Assembly: GCA_023397505.1 (NCBI GenBank)
Contig: JAEWUC010000002.1
Location: forward strand, 186,001 to 250,000
Length of the DNA: 64,000 nucleotides
DNA from: Bacteroidota bacterium
GTDB lineage: Bacteria; Bacteroidota; Ignavibacteria; Ignavibacteriales; Melioribacteraceae
Direction: 5' to 3'
A model generated the notes under the pieces. The model did no database searches. It was not told where the DNA came from and saw only the letters and a list, made by a program, of their open reading frames with translations. Positions within the stretch are counted from its first letter, which is position 1. Every line of letters begins with the position of its first letter. Below, in pieces: positions 40,466 to 48,992 of this stretch. Made by a program: the position numbers and the translations under genes.

Positions 40466-43064
40466 CCACTTTTTTCTTCAATTCATTAAGTTTATTCAAT
40501 GCTTCAATTGGAGTAAGATTATCGATTGCTAAATCCGAAATATGTTTGCGCAATTCATCATCTTTCATTTCAAACAAACTTATTTGGAAATCATCATTCC
40601 GTTTTAACTTAGCCAATTTTTCTTTTTTAATTTCGTACGGAGTTAACTCCTTGCTTTCAAGATTTGCAAGAACTTCCTTGGCGCGGCTTGTAACAAATTG
40701 CGGAAGTCCTGCCATTTGAGCAACTTGGATTCCATAGCTATGATCTGCGCCGCCCGAAGTTACTTTATGAAGAAAGATAACTTTATCGCCGTACTCGCGC
40801 ACTTCAACTTTATAATTTTTTATTCGCGGAAAAAGTTCCGCCATCTCGTTTAATTCGTGGTAATGTGTTGCGAATAAGGTTTTTGCGTTGATGTTTGGAT
40901 TTTCATGAAGATATTCTGTAATTGCCCATGCAATTGAAATTCCATCGAAAGTACTTGTACCGCGTCCTATTTCATCAAGAAGTATTAGACTTTTTTCTGT
41001 GGCATTGTTAATAATATTAGCTGCTTCCTGCATTTCAACTAAAAACGTACTTTCACCCGCAGAAATATTATCGCTGGCGCCGACGCGCGTAAAAATTCTA
41101 TCAACCAAACCAATCCTTGCATCTTTAACCGGCACGAATGAACCTATTTGTGCGAGAAGTACGATTAACCCGGTCTGGCGCAAATAAACAGATTTGCCGG
41201 CCATGTTGGGGCCTGTTAAAATTATGATTTGATTTTCTGATGAACTTAAATCGCAGCTGTTTGGCGTAAATTTTTCACCCGGTTGTAAAATCCTTTCTAC
41301 AACGGGGTGGCGCCCGTCTGTAATTTTTATTATGTCTGATTCGTCAAGAACCGGTTTAACATATTTATATTCATCAGCGCACTCTGCAAGAGATTGATAG
41401 CAATCCAGCATTGCAATAAGCTGTGCATTCTCCTGTATTTCCTTTGCGAAAGAAGCGGCATAAATTCTTATCTGGTCGAACAATTCAAACTCAAGTTTTG
41501 AAATGTTTTCTTCGGCATTTAAAATTTTATCTTCATATTCTTTTAATTCCGGTGTAATAAAACGTTCGCTGTTAACGAGTGTTTGTTTACGAATATAATT
41601 CTCAGGTACTTTATCTTTATTCGCGTGGCTGATTTCAATATAGTAGCCGAATACTTTATTGAAACTGACTTTAAGAGAAGAAATTTTTGTTCTTTCTCTT
41701 TCGGTTTTTTGTAGTTCAGAAATCCAATCTTTTGCATTTGTTGAAAGTCCGCGCAATTCGTCAAGTTCGGGATTGTACCCAGTTCTTATAACCCAGCCGT
41801 CGGAAATTGAAAGCGGCGGTTCATCGGTGATAGATAATTCAATCTTATCTACAAGCTGTTCAAGATTATTCAAACGTTCATTTATTGTTGAAATAGTTTC
41901 GACTGTACTTTGATCTAATAACTGTTTAATCAAAGGAATTTTTTTAAGAGACGATTTCAAGTAAATCATTTCACGCGGATTAATTCTCCCCGTGCATACT
42001 TTTGAAATCAATCTTTCAAGATCGCCGATTTCCTTTAATTCGCTAATTAAATTTTTACGGAGCGTTTTATTATTTACAAATTCTTCAACACAAAGCTGTC
42101 TTTTTATAATCGGATCAAGTTTTTTAAGCGGGGCAGTAATCCATTTTTTAAGCATACGTCCGCCCATAGGCGTTTCAGTGCGGTCTAATATTGAAAATAA
42201 TGATCCTTCGCGTTCGCCGTCATTCATAGTGAAAGTGATTTCAAGATTTCTTTTAGTTGAAAAATCCAAAATCATATAGTCGGAAGGATTGTAACGGGAT
42301 ATTTTATTTATGTGCGGAAGATTCGCTTTTTGTGTTTCGCGAAGATAATTTAATGCAGCGCCGGATGAACAAATAGCCGCATGCATATTTTCTATTCCGA
42401 AACCTTTTAAAGTTTTTGTATTAAAGTGATTCATTAAAAGTTCGGAGGCAAAATCAAAATTGAAAATCCAATCATCTATTCTTGTAATTCTTGTCCCCGG
42501 AGAAATCTTTTGGAGAATCGGTTCTAATTCATTCTTAAATTTCTTTGGGATTAAAATTTCAGAAGGGTTAATCAAACCTATTTGTTGATTAAACTCATTC
42601 CTGTTTACTTCATAAGTTTGAAATTCGCCGGTTGAAATATCGCAAAAAGAGAGTCCGGCAATTTCATCTTCAAAAAAAACTGAAAGCAAGTAGTTATTTT
42701 TTTTGTGATCCAATAGTTTATCGGAAAAAGCTACGCCCGGTGTAACAACTTCAACAACATCACGTTTTACAATTCCTTTAGCTTGTTTTGGATCTTCAAG
42801 CTGCTCACAAACTGCAACCCGATAACCGGCACGAACAAGTTTTGGCAAATAAGCATCAATTGCATGATGCGGAAAACCAGCAAGAGGGACATCGCCTGCG
42901 GCTCCATTTGCGCGTTTTGTTAAAGTAATTCCTAAAACTTTCGAAGCAATTTTTGCATCTTCTTCAAAAGTCTCAAAAAAATCTCCCATTCTAAATAAAA
43001 GAACCGTATCGGGATAATTTTCTTTGATACGCGTATACTGGGCCATTAAAGGTGTAACGGACAT
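40443..43064 (-). CDS. mutS: DNA mismatch repair protein MutS
   Basis: 873 residues, full length. Mismatch-binding N-terminus with PLMAQYTRIKENYPDTVLLF then FRMGDFFETF (Phe-x-Glu motif, residues ~24-33), connector and clamp domains, and C-terminal ATPase: Walker A ILTGPNMAGKSVYLRQTG (~612-629), GRIFTRVGASDNISAGESTF-like segment, LILLDEIGRGTSTFDG (~691-706) and FATHYHELNEM (~726-736). MutS starts mismatch repair together with MutL, not present here. Single gene with the DUF1684 lipoprotein downstream. Confidence 0.97.
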   Translation of the reverse strand: MSVTPLMAQYTRIKENYPDTVLLFRMGDFFETFEEDAKIASKVLGITLTKRANGAAGDVPLAGFPHHAIDAYLPKLVRAGYRVAVCEQLEDPKQAKGIVKRDVVEVVTPGVAFSDKLLDHKKNNYLLSVFFEDEIAGLSFCDISTGEFQTYEVNRNEFNQQIGLINPSEILIPKKFKNELEPILQKISPGTRITRIDDWIFNFDFASELLMNHFNTKTLKGFGIENMHAAICSSGAALNYLRETQKANLPHINKISRYNPSDYMILDFSTKRNLEITFTMNDGEREGSLFSILDRTETPMGGRMLKKWITAPLKKLDPIIKRQLCVEEFVNNKTLRKNLISELKEIGDLERLISKVCTGRINPREMIYLKSSLKKIPLIKQLLDQSTVETISTINERLNNLEQLVDKIELSITDEPPLSISDGWVIRTGYNPELDELRGLSTNAKDWISELQKTERERTKISSLKVSFNKVFGYYIEISHANKDKVPENYIRKQTLVNSERFITPELKEYEDKILNAEENISKLEFELFDQIRIYAASFAKEIQENAQLIAMLDCYQSLAECADEYKYVKPVLDESDIIKITDGRHPVVERILQPGEKFTPNSCDLSSSENQIIILTGPNMAGKSVYLRQTGLIVLLAQIGSFVPVKDARIGLVDRIFTRVGASDNISAGESTFLVEMQEAANIINNATEKSLILLDEIGRGTSTFDGISIAWAITEYLHENPNINAKTLFATHYHELNEMAELFPRIKNYKVEVREYGDKVIFLHKVTSGGADHSYGIQVAQMAGLPQFVTSRAKEVLANLESKELTPYEIKKEKLAKLKRNDDFQISLFEMKDDELRKHISDLAIDNLTPIEALNKLNELKKKVDEKKNDK

Positions 43065-43496
43065 TAAGAATCGCTTAAATTTGGGCTAAAAATATACAAG
43101 AATAGCGCACTAATAACAATTTTAAGCTATTCCTATTTAGAATAACGATATTTAATATTAGATAATGAGATTTGAATAGCGTTGAAACAAATTACCAGGG
43201 CAAATGAAACAGGTATCGCTCAATATGAAAATTGCTTTGGTAAGATTGAATTGACTTGATTCTTCAGCAAAAATAAATTACGTTTCAACCGTATTAAGAA
43301 TAGAAAATATTCCTTTCACCTATAAATACTACTGTTAAAATCAGTTCTGCTCTTATTCGAATATCAAATTCCAGATTCTTTTTTACAAGGGAATTTAAGT
43401 CTTGTGAAATAAAACTTTCGAGTAAAGTTTGTTGTTTCCAAAGGACTTGTAAAATTTCCTTGATAGTTTTTCTATCTTTTAGAAAATGGAGGCATT
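43065..43496. other. divergent spacer of 432 bp, no gene recognised
   Basis: AT-rich and without a credible coding frame on either strand. It lies between the mutS start (leftward) and the receiver-like gene (rightward). The last bases (TTTTAGAAAATGGAGGC) supply the ribosome binding site of the latter. I see no strong palindromes. Confidence 0.5.
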
Positions 43497-43901
43497 ATGA
43501 ATAAATCAATTAAAATCCTGCATTTTAAAAGCAATGTTGATCCAAAACTTATTGAAACAGAACTTTTAAAAAGAAGATTGCATTGTGATGTAAAAAGTAT
43601 TAGTAACGCTGAGGAATATAAGGAAGCACTTGAAACAGATGTTTATGATATAATACTTTCCGATGACGGTTTGCCTATCGAAGATGTTTACAGTGCGATG
43701 AAATATGCACGAGAAATGACACCTCACACGGCATTTGTTTTACTCGCTGCTATTAAATCGGAAATAAAAAATTTCAGTAACGATTCGATTAAGAACAATT
43801 ATAAAATTCCTAAAACTGAACTTGAAATATTGGGCCCAACGATTAACCGCATTGTTAATGAATCCTTAGATCGACAGGATATTTCTTGTCATTGGGGTTA
43901 A
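43497..43901 (+). CDS. degenerate response-regulator receiver domain protein
   Basis: 134 residues, a single REC-like domain: KILHFKSNVDPKLIETELLK (beta1/alpha1, without the usual acidic pair), then DVYDIILSDDGLPI, where the Asp of LSDD (~58) corresponds to the phosphoacceptor region, and AREMTPHTAFVLLAA for beta4. The conserved Lys after beta5 is not evident. With the missing acidic pocket it may be a pseudo-receiver. GGAGG lies just before the ATG. No kinase gene is close. Convergent with the 83-residue gene, with 3 bp between the ends. Confidence 0.65.
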   Translation: MNKSIKILHFKSNVDPKLIETELLKRRLHCDVKSISNAEEYKEALETDVYDIILSDDGLPIEDVYSAMKYAREMTPHTAFVLLAAIKSEIKNFSNDSIKNNYKIPKTELEILGPTINRIVNESLDRQDISCHWG

Positions 43902-43904
43902 AGT

Positions 43905-44156
43905 TTAAGCCGCATCACTAACACTTGGTAGTTTAAAAACATTTGGTTTATCAATAATTACTAATCCAAGTTTATATGCGGCTTCCAATTCAAGAACACT
44001 TCTTTCAGATAATTTTTCCAGTATTACTGATGCCGATCGACAATCTTTCGAATTTAAATGTATGCTGTGATCTGTTGTAAACCAAAATGGATTGATGCGA
44101 TTTTCATTTGAATCAATGAAATTTCTTTTTGCAAGTGATACATTTATTAAAGTCAT
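43905..44156 (-). CDS. hypothetical protein, 83 aa
   Basis: Small hydrophilic product of 83 residues starting MTLINVSLAKRNFIDSNENR; the C-terminal half is helical (ASVILEKLSERSVLELEAAY) and ends in VIIDKPNVFKLPSVSDAA. It has no signal peptide or membrane segment. AAGGGAAG about 13 bases before the ATG could aid initiation. It converges with the receiver-like gene and fills a gap without competing frame; I do not recognise it, and it might be spurious. Confidence 0.42.
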   Translation of the reverse strand: MTLINVSLAKRNFIDSNENRINPFWFTTDHSIHLNSKDCRSASVILEKLSERSVLELEAAYKLGLVIIDKPNVFKLPSVSDAA

Positions 44157-44440
44157 TTTATTAATATCTTCCCTTTTATAAGTACTTTAGAACTTCAGGA
44201 ATATGCACCAATTCGTATGCCATTGAATGATTAAAAATTCTTCAATTTTTATTAAGAATAAATAAGTTACTGCTTGTATTTAGCAAAGTGGTTAAATTGA
44301 ATCAATCAACTATCGGATCGCAAGTCTTGCGTGTGAAAAATGAAGAAATTATTTAAAGTACAATTGAATAAATACAATTATGAAATCATTTATATCATTG
44401 TTTATATTGAAAAGAAAATTTTCACTTTTTTGAGCGGAAA

Positions 44441-47400
44441 ATGTACATTCAACTAAAACTTAACTGCCAAGTATATAATGAAGATTCATTTCAAAATACA
44501 CCTAAATATGAATTTCATATTGCTAAAAATATCCGCTTAAAATATGGAATTTCCGATGAGTTGTTTTCTATTACAGGCAATGTTGTTTTTACAAACAATC
44601 AAGTCGTACGTTTATTCGTAAAAAATATTAACGAAAAAAGGGCAAAGAATTTACAAGTGAAACCGGGGGAAGTAAACGCCGCCGGATTGCTTGATGAAAT
44701 ATATCATTACATTTTCCGGATTTATGAATTGCAGGTAAATCCCGGAGTAATTAAAAAAACATTAATAAGTTTGAATGAAAATTTAGGTGAAGAAAATATC
44801 CGCAAACTTTTATTTGATTTTATTTCAGTCTTTCCTCCGGTTGAAGTTTATAAAGGCAAATCAAGTATTTATGATTATCTCAATTCTTATACGGCAGATC
44901 GTTCCAATGTAGAAATAACCCTTGAAGAAATGATTTTATTATCATTTGCTAATATCAATCCTGCAAATGAAAATATACTGGAATTGTTTGATCAAAATTA
45001 CCTGTCCGAAAAATTGCTATTTAAAAATGTAATTTCACACATCGAAAATTTCTTTAAAGATGAAAAAAAGTTCGGACCGGATAATCAAGACTTCTTTACT
45101 TTTCTAAAAACTCCTATTCTTCAACATCCTAACAATATCGAAGCGCAGCTCGCATTTATTAGGGAAAAATGGGGAATACTTCTGGATGATAGATTTATTA
45201 ATCGTTTGTTAAGCAGTATTGACTTAATGCGTGAAGATGAAAGTTTTGGAGGCTTCGGCGGCGGAGGAGGTGCCCCGACGATTGCACCTAAATATAAAGG
45301 CAAAATTAGCGATGCAGATTTTTTGACACTCGGTAAATCAGGTTACAAATATGCCGAAGACATTTGGAAAGAATATGATGAACCGGAAAATTTTACTAAA
45401 GATATTGATTGGATGCCCAAAGTTGTTGTGCTTGCAAAAAACTCTTACGTTTGGCTGGACCAGCTTTCAAAAAAATATGGACGTTATATAAAAACGCTGG
45501 ATCAAATTCCTGATGAAGAATTGGATCAGCTTACGCAAAATGGTTTCAACGGTTTATGGCTGATTGGAATTTGGGAACGCAGTAATGCTTCTAGAAAGAT
45601 AAAGCATATAATGGGTAATATTGATGCAGTAGCATCGGCGTATTCGCTATATGATTATCAAATAGCTCACGATCTCGGCGGAGAACAAGCTTATCAGAAT
45701 TTAAATTCTCGCGCGCGTAAAAGAGGAATTCGTCTTGCAAGCGATATGGTTCCAAATCATACCGGAATTTTTTCTAAATGGGTAATCGAAAAGCCTGATT
45801 ATTTTATTCAATCTAATTATTCGCCGTACCCGAGTTATCGATTTACTGGGCCGGATTTATCCGATGATTCTTCGGTTTCATTACGCATTGAAGACGGATA
45901 CTGGAGTCGCTCCGATGCGGCAGTTGTTTTTCAAAGAGTTGATAATAGAACCGGAGAAACAAGATATATTTATCACGGTAACGACGGCACGAACATGCCT
46001 TGGAACGACACTGCACAGTTGAATATGCTACGCGCCGATGTTCGTGAAGCGGTTATTCAAAAAATATTTGAAGTTGCCCGCAAGTTTTCTATCATCCGTT
46101 TTGATGCCGCAATGACATTGGCTAAAAAACATTTTTCGCGTTTGTGGTACCCGGCTCCCGGCAAAGGCGGCGATATCCCTTCGCGAAGTGATTATTCAAT
46201 GACTCAAGCTCAGTTCGATGAATTATTCCCAGTTGAATTCTGGCGGGAAGTTGTTGATAGAATTAATGTCGAAATGCCTGAAACATTACTACTTGCCGAG
46301 GCATTCTGGCTGATGGAAGGATATTTTGTGCGCACTTTGGGAATGCACAGGGTTTATAATTCGGCTTTTATGCATATGATGATGAAGGAAGAAAATGATA
46401 AGTACCGCGATCTTATTACAAATACACTTGAATTCGAACCTGAAATCTTAAAACGCTATGTAAATTTTATGAGTAACCCGGATGAAGAAACAGCAATAAA
46501 ACAATTTGGTACCGATGATAAATATTTTGGCGTGTGTACTTTAATGGTTACTTTGCCGGGACTCCCGATGTTTGCTCACGGACAGATAGAAGGTTTCACT
46601 GAAAAATACGGGATGGAATATCAGCGCGCGTATTATCATGAAACTCCAAATCAATGGTTAATCGACCGACATGAAAGAGAAATTTTTCCTTTAGTTAGAA
46701 AAAGATATTTATTTAGCGGTGTCACAAACTTTTGGTTTTTTGATTTAATAAATGGATACGGACAAATAAATGAAAATGTTTTTGCCTTTACAAATTATGA
46801 AAGAGGCGAAAGAGCATTGGTGTTCTATAATAATAAATATGATTTTACTTCAGGTAAGATTTGCAAATCGACACCAAAACTTGTTAATAAAAATCCGCAA
46901 ACCAAGACTATCGCCGATGTTCTTCAAATTAATGTATCACCTAAGCATTATTATATTTTTCGCGAACATATTTCTAATCTTGAATTTATAAAATCCGGGA
47001 AAGAATTTGATCAAGGCTTTTATGTAGAATTGCATGGGTTTAAATATCTGGTTTTTATAGATTTTAGAGAAGTCTATGACGAGAACGGCGACTGGGCTAA
47101 ATTATGCAAGAAGTTGAACGGTAATGGTATCCCGAATATGGCAAGAGCTTTAGCTGAACTTAATCTTGAGCCGATACACAATTCTTTTGAAGAACTTTTT
47201 GATGAAGAATCTATGAAGGGATTTATAAAAACGTGCATTACTGAATGTAAAGAAAGAAATAATGAAAAAAATAAAATTTCTTTTATTAACAAGAAATTTA
47301 ATATAGTTCTAAAATCAATTACTAAAGCTTTTGGTTTGGAAAAAGAGATAAAACCTATTCTCAATAGTTTTGAAGATGAGCTTTGTGCTGTCGCAAAACT

Positions 47401-48109
47401 CAATGATTTACTTGAAACATTTTTTAACACAAAGAAAAGTTCAATTAACTCCGAAATTCATAAAGTAATACTAACAAGCAATATTTCTAATTACCACGAA
47501 AATACGGTAGTGTATTTTCTGTACTTAATTATATCCAAAATTAATTATTTGTTTGAAACGGAAGGCTCTATAAATAAGAATAATTATTTTGAAAAAGTGC
47601 TGCTTGATAAACCGGTGAAAGCAATATTACAGAGATTAGGGAAAGGTGAGTATGAAGTATATCGAGATGTTATTCTTATCAATATCCTAAATAGGATATT
47701 TTATTCAACAGATATTTTGTTTAGTATTTTAAGGGGGATAAGGAAAGATGAACGAAACGTTGGTAATGAAATTGGTTTTGAATGGATTATATCTTTGTTA
47801 AAAGATAAAGATGTGCAAGAATTTATAGGCGTAAATGAATTTGAAAGCACATTGTTTTACAGCAAGGAGAATTTTGACGAATTTATTTCGTGGATATTTA
47901 CAATTAGTATAGTAAAACATGTATCAGATGTTTTAGTAAAGAAAATTAAACCTTCTTCCGCAAAGCATGATCTTGATATCTCAGCATTAAAAGAAAACAT
48001 AACAAATGCTTTTGATATTTACAGAAAGATATTATTGATATCTCATAATTCCGAATACAAATTATTGATGTTTATTGAAAATCTTGAAGAATCATTATTT
48101 GATAAATGA
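44441..48109 (+). CDS. large GH13 (alpha-amylase family) protein with helical flanking domains
   Basis: 1222 residues, about twice a normal amylase. An N-terminal helical region (~1-265) ends in a Gly-rich linker FGGFGGGGGAP (~268-279). The GH13 barrel spans ~340-860: region I ASDMVPNHTG (~433-442), region II IIRFDAAM with the nucleophile Asp (~555), region III LLAEAFW with the acid/base Glu (~620) and region IV MSNPDEETA, where the usual NHD appears as NPD (~680). A further helical domain (~900-1222) ends the protein. No signal peptide, so probably cytoplasmic and acting on intracellular alpha-glucans or a disaccharide; substrate unknown. Monocistronic, with terminator. Confidence 0.85.
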   Translation: MYIQLKLNCQVYNEDSFQNTPKYEFHIAKNIRLKYGISDELFSITGNVVFTNNQVVRLFVKNINEKRAKNLQVKPGEVNAAGLLDEIYHYIFRIYELQVNPGVIKKTLISLNENLGEENIRKLLFDFISVFPPVEVYKGKSSIYDYLNSYTADRSNVEITLEEMILLSFANINPANENILELFDQNYLSEKLLFKNVISHIENFFKDEKKFGPDNQDFFTFLKTPILQHPNNIEAQLAFIREKWGILLDDRFINRLLSSIDLMREDESFGGFGGGGGAPTIAPKYKGKISDADFLTLGKSGYKYAEDIWKEYDEPENFTKDIDWMPKVVVLAKNSYVWLDQLSKKYGRYIKTLDQIPDEELDQLTQNGFNGLWLIGIWERSNASRKIKHIMGNIDAVASAYSLYDYQIAHDLGGEQAYQNLNSRARKRGIRLASDMVPNHTGIFSKWVIEKPDYFIQSNYSPYPSYRFTGPDLSDDSSVSLRIEDGYWSRSDAAVVFQRVDNRTGETRYIYHGNDGTNMPWNDTAQLNMLRADVREAVIQKIFEVARKFSIIRFDAAMTLAKKHFSRLWYPAPGKGGDIPSRSDYSMTQAQFDELFPVEFWREVVDRINVEMPETLLLAEAFWLMEGYFVRTLGMHRVYNSAFMHMMMKEENDKYRDLITNTLEFEPEILKRYVNFMSNPDEETAIKQFGTDDKYFGVCTLMVTLPGLPMFAHGQIEGFTEKYGMEYQRAYYHETPNQWLIDRHEREIFPLVRKRYLFSGVTNFWFFDLINGYGQINENVFAFTNYERGERALVFYNNKYDFTSGKICKSTPKLVNKNPQTKTIADVLQINVSPKHYYIFREHISNLEFIKSGKEFDQGFYVELHGFKYLVFIDFREVYDENGDWAKLCKKLNGNGIPNMARALAELNLEPIHNSFEELFDEESMKGFIKTCITECKERNNEKNKISFINKKFNIVLKSITKAFGLEKEIKPILNSFEDELCAVAKLNDLLETFFNTKKSSINSEIHKVILTSNISNYHENTVVYFLYLIISKINYLFETEGSINKNNYFEKVLLDKPVKAILQRLGKGEYEVYRDVILINILNRIFYSTDILFSILRGIRKDERNVGNEIGFEWIISLLKDKDVQEFIGVNEFESTLFYSKENFDEFISWIFTISIVKHVSDVLVKKIKPSSAKHDLDISALKENITNAFDIYRKILLISHNSEYKLLMFIENLEESLFDK

Positions 48110-48145
48110 AAAGGCAGCCCGATAAATTAGAAAAGACTGCCTTTT
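48109..48145 (+). terminator. terminator after the GH13 gene
   Basis: Arms AAAAGGCAG and CTGCCTTTT form a stem around a ~19-nt loop, with T-rich 3' arm. It begins at the stop codon of the GH13 gene. Confidence 0.75.
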
Positions 48146-48270
48146 CAAGAGGGGGTTATGTGAATATAAGAGGAAATTTTTATTATTAGAACTAATCTAA
48201 TATTGTCAAAAAGCATTTTTATCATATGTGAATTTCACGTAATCATCGTTAACAACAATCAAAATATAAA

Positions 48271-48290
48271 TAATGAATTATAATTCATTA
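48271..48290. promoter_or_regulatory. perfect 20-bp palindrome, probable TetR-type operator
   Basis: TAATGAATTATAATTCATTA is a perfect palindrome. Its core TGAATTnnAATTCA recurs upstream of the tetR gene at 48907-48926. It lies between the convergent 3' ends of the GH13 and tetR genes, 15 bp from the tetR stop, so its use as an operator there is not obvious. Confidence 0.55.
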
Positions 48291-48304
48291 AACGATAAAA
48301 AAAA

Positions 48305-48895
48305 TTAGATTTTAGTAATACCGTGTCGTGTCAAGTATTTAACATTTTGTCTAATTTTATTTAAAGTAAAACTTTTCGGAGAACTTGCCCATTGATGTAA
48401 CATATTTCGTATTGCGCCAAAAATAAAATGTCGGAATATTTTTACATCTAAATTACTGCTAAAAACGTTTTTATCCATTCCTTCGTTAACTACTTTTTCT
48501 CCTTCATCCAAAAATTTTTCATAATAACTAATGAATCCTTCTTTATTGTTACGCATTAAGTTGTGCTGTTCGTTAACAAATACTAAGGCCAGTGAAGGAT
48601 TTTCAGTAAAAATATCAAACACAAGATCAAGCATTGCGTCGATCTTCTCACCAGGGGATAATACCTTATTATCAGAAATAATTTTTAGTTCATCGTATAA
48701 TCTTTCCCATAGTCCCTGGAATATTGTGTTTAGTAGATCATCCTTGTTTTTAAAATATAGATAAACACTTCCGGTAGCAACGCCTGCACTTTCTGCAATT
48801 GTAGATATCTTTGCTTTGTGAAAACCTTCTTCTGCAAAAACTTTTACCGCAGCTTCTAAAATATCTTTTTCTTTATTTCCTTCTTTAAGTCGCAT
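48305..48895 (-). CDS. TetR/AcrR family transcriptional regulator
   Basis: 196 residues. N-terminal helix-turn-helix: EKDILEAAVKVFAEEGFHKA (residues ~9-28) followed by IAESAGVATGSVYLYFKNKDDLL (~33-55), the standard TetR pattern. The C-terminal ligand domain is helical and diverged (LDLVFDIFTENPSLALVFVN), close to regulators of fatty-acid or efflux genes, e.g. FadR-type TetR proteins; ligand unknown. A palindromic TGAATTACAATTCA lies 12-31 bp upstream of the start, consistent with autorepression; a perfect version lies beyond its 3' end. Confidence 0.9.
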   Translation of the reverse strand: MRLKEGNKEKDILEAAVKVFAEEGFHKAKISTIAESAGVATGSVYLYFKNKDDLLNTIFQGLWERLYDELKIISDNKVLSPGEKIDAMLDLVFDIFTENPSLALVFVNEQHNLMRNNKEGFISYYEKFLDEGEKVVNEGMDKNVFSSNLDVKIFRHFIFGAIRNMLHQWASSPKSFTLNKIRQNVKYLTRHGITKI

Positions 48896-48906
48896 TCAAT
48901 ATACAT

Positions 48907-48926
48907 TAATGAATTACAATTCAAAA
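48907..48926. promoter_or_regulatory. imperfect palindrome upstream of tetR, probable operator
   Basis: TAATGAATTACAATTCAAAA keeps the arms TGAATT / AATTCA and the left outer bases of the perfect palindrome at 48271-48290. It is placed 12 bp before the TetR start codon, where a bound dimer would block transcription. Confidence 0.6.
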
Positions 48927-48992
48927 ATAAAACGCTTATTACAATTTGTCAATCGTAGTTTTAATTAAAGGGAAACCCCACCTTACTTGTCC

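Noticed and set aside
44340..44456. 38-codon frame MKKLFKVQLNKYNYEIIYII... overlapping the GH13 start
   Set aside because: Very AT-rich, no ribosome binding site, overlaps a well-supported start in another frame.
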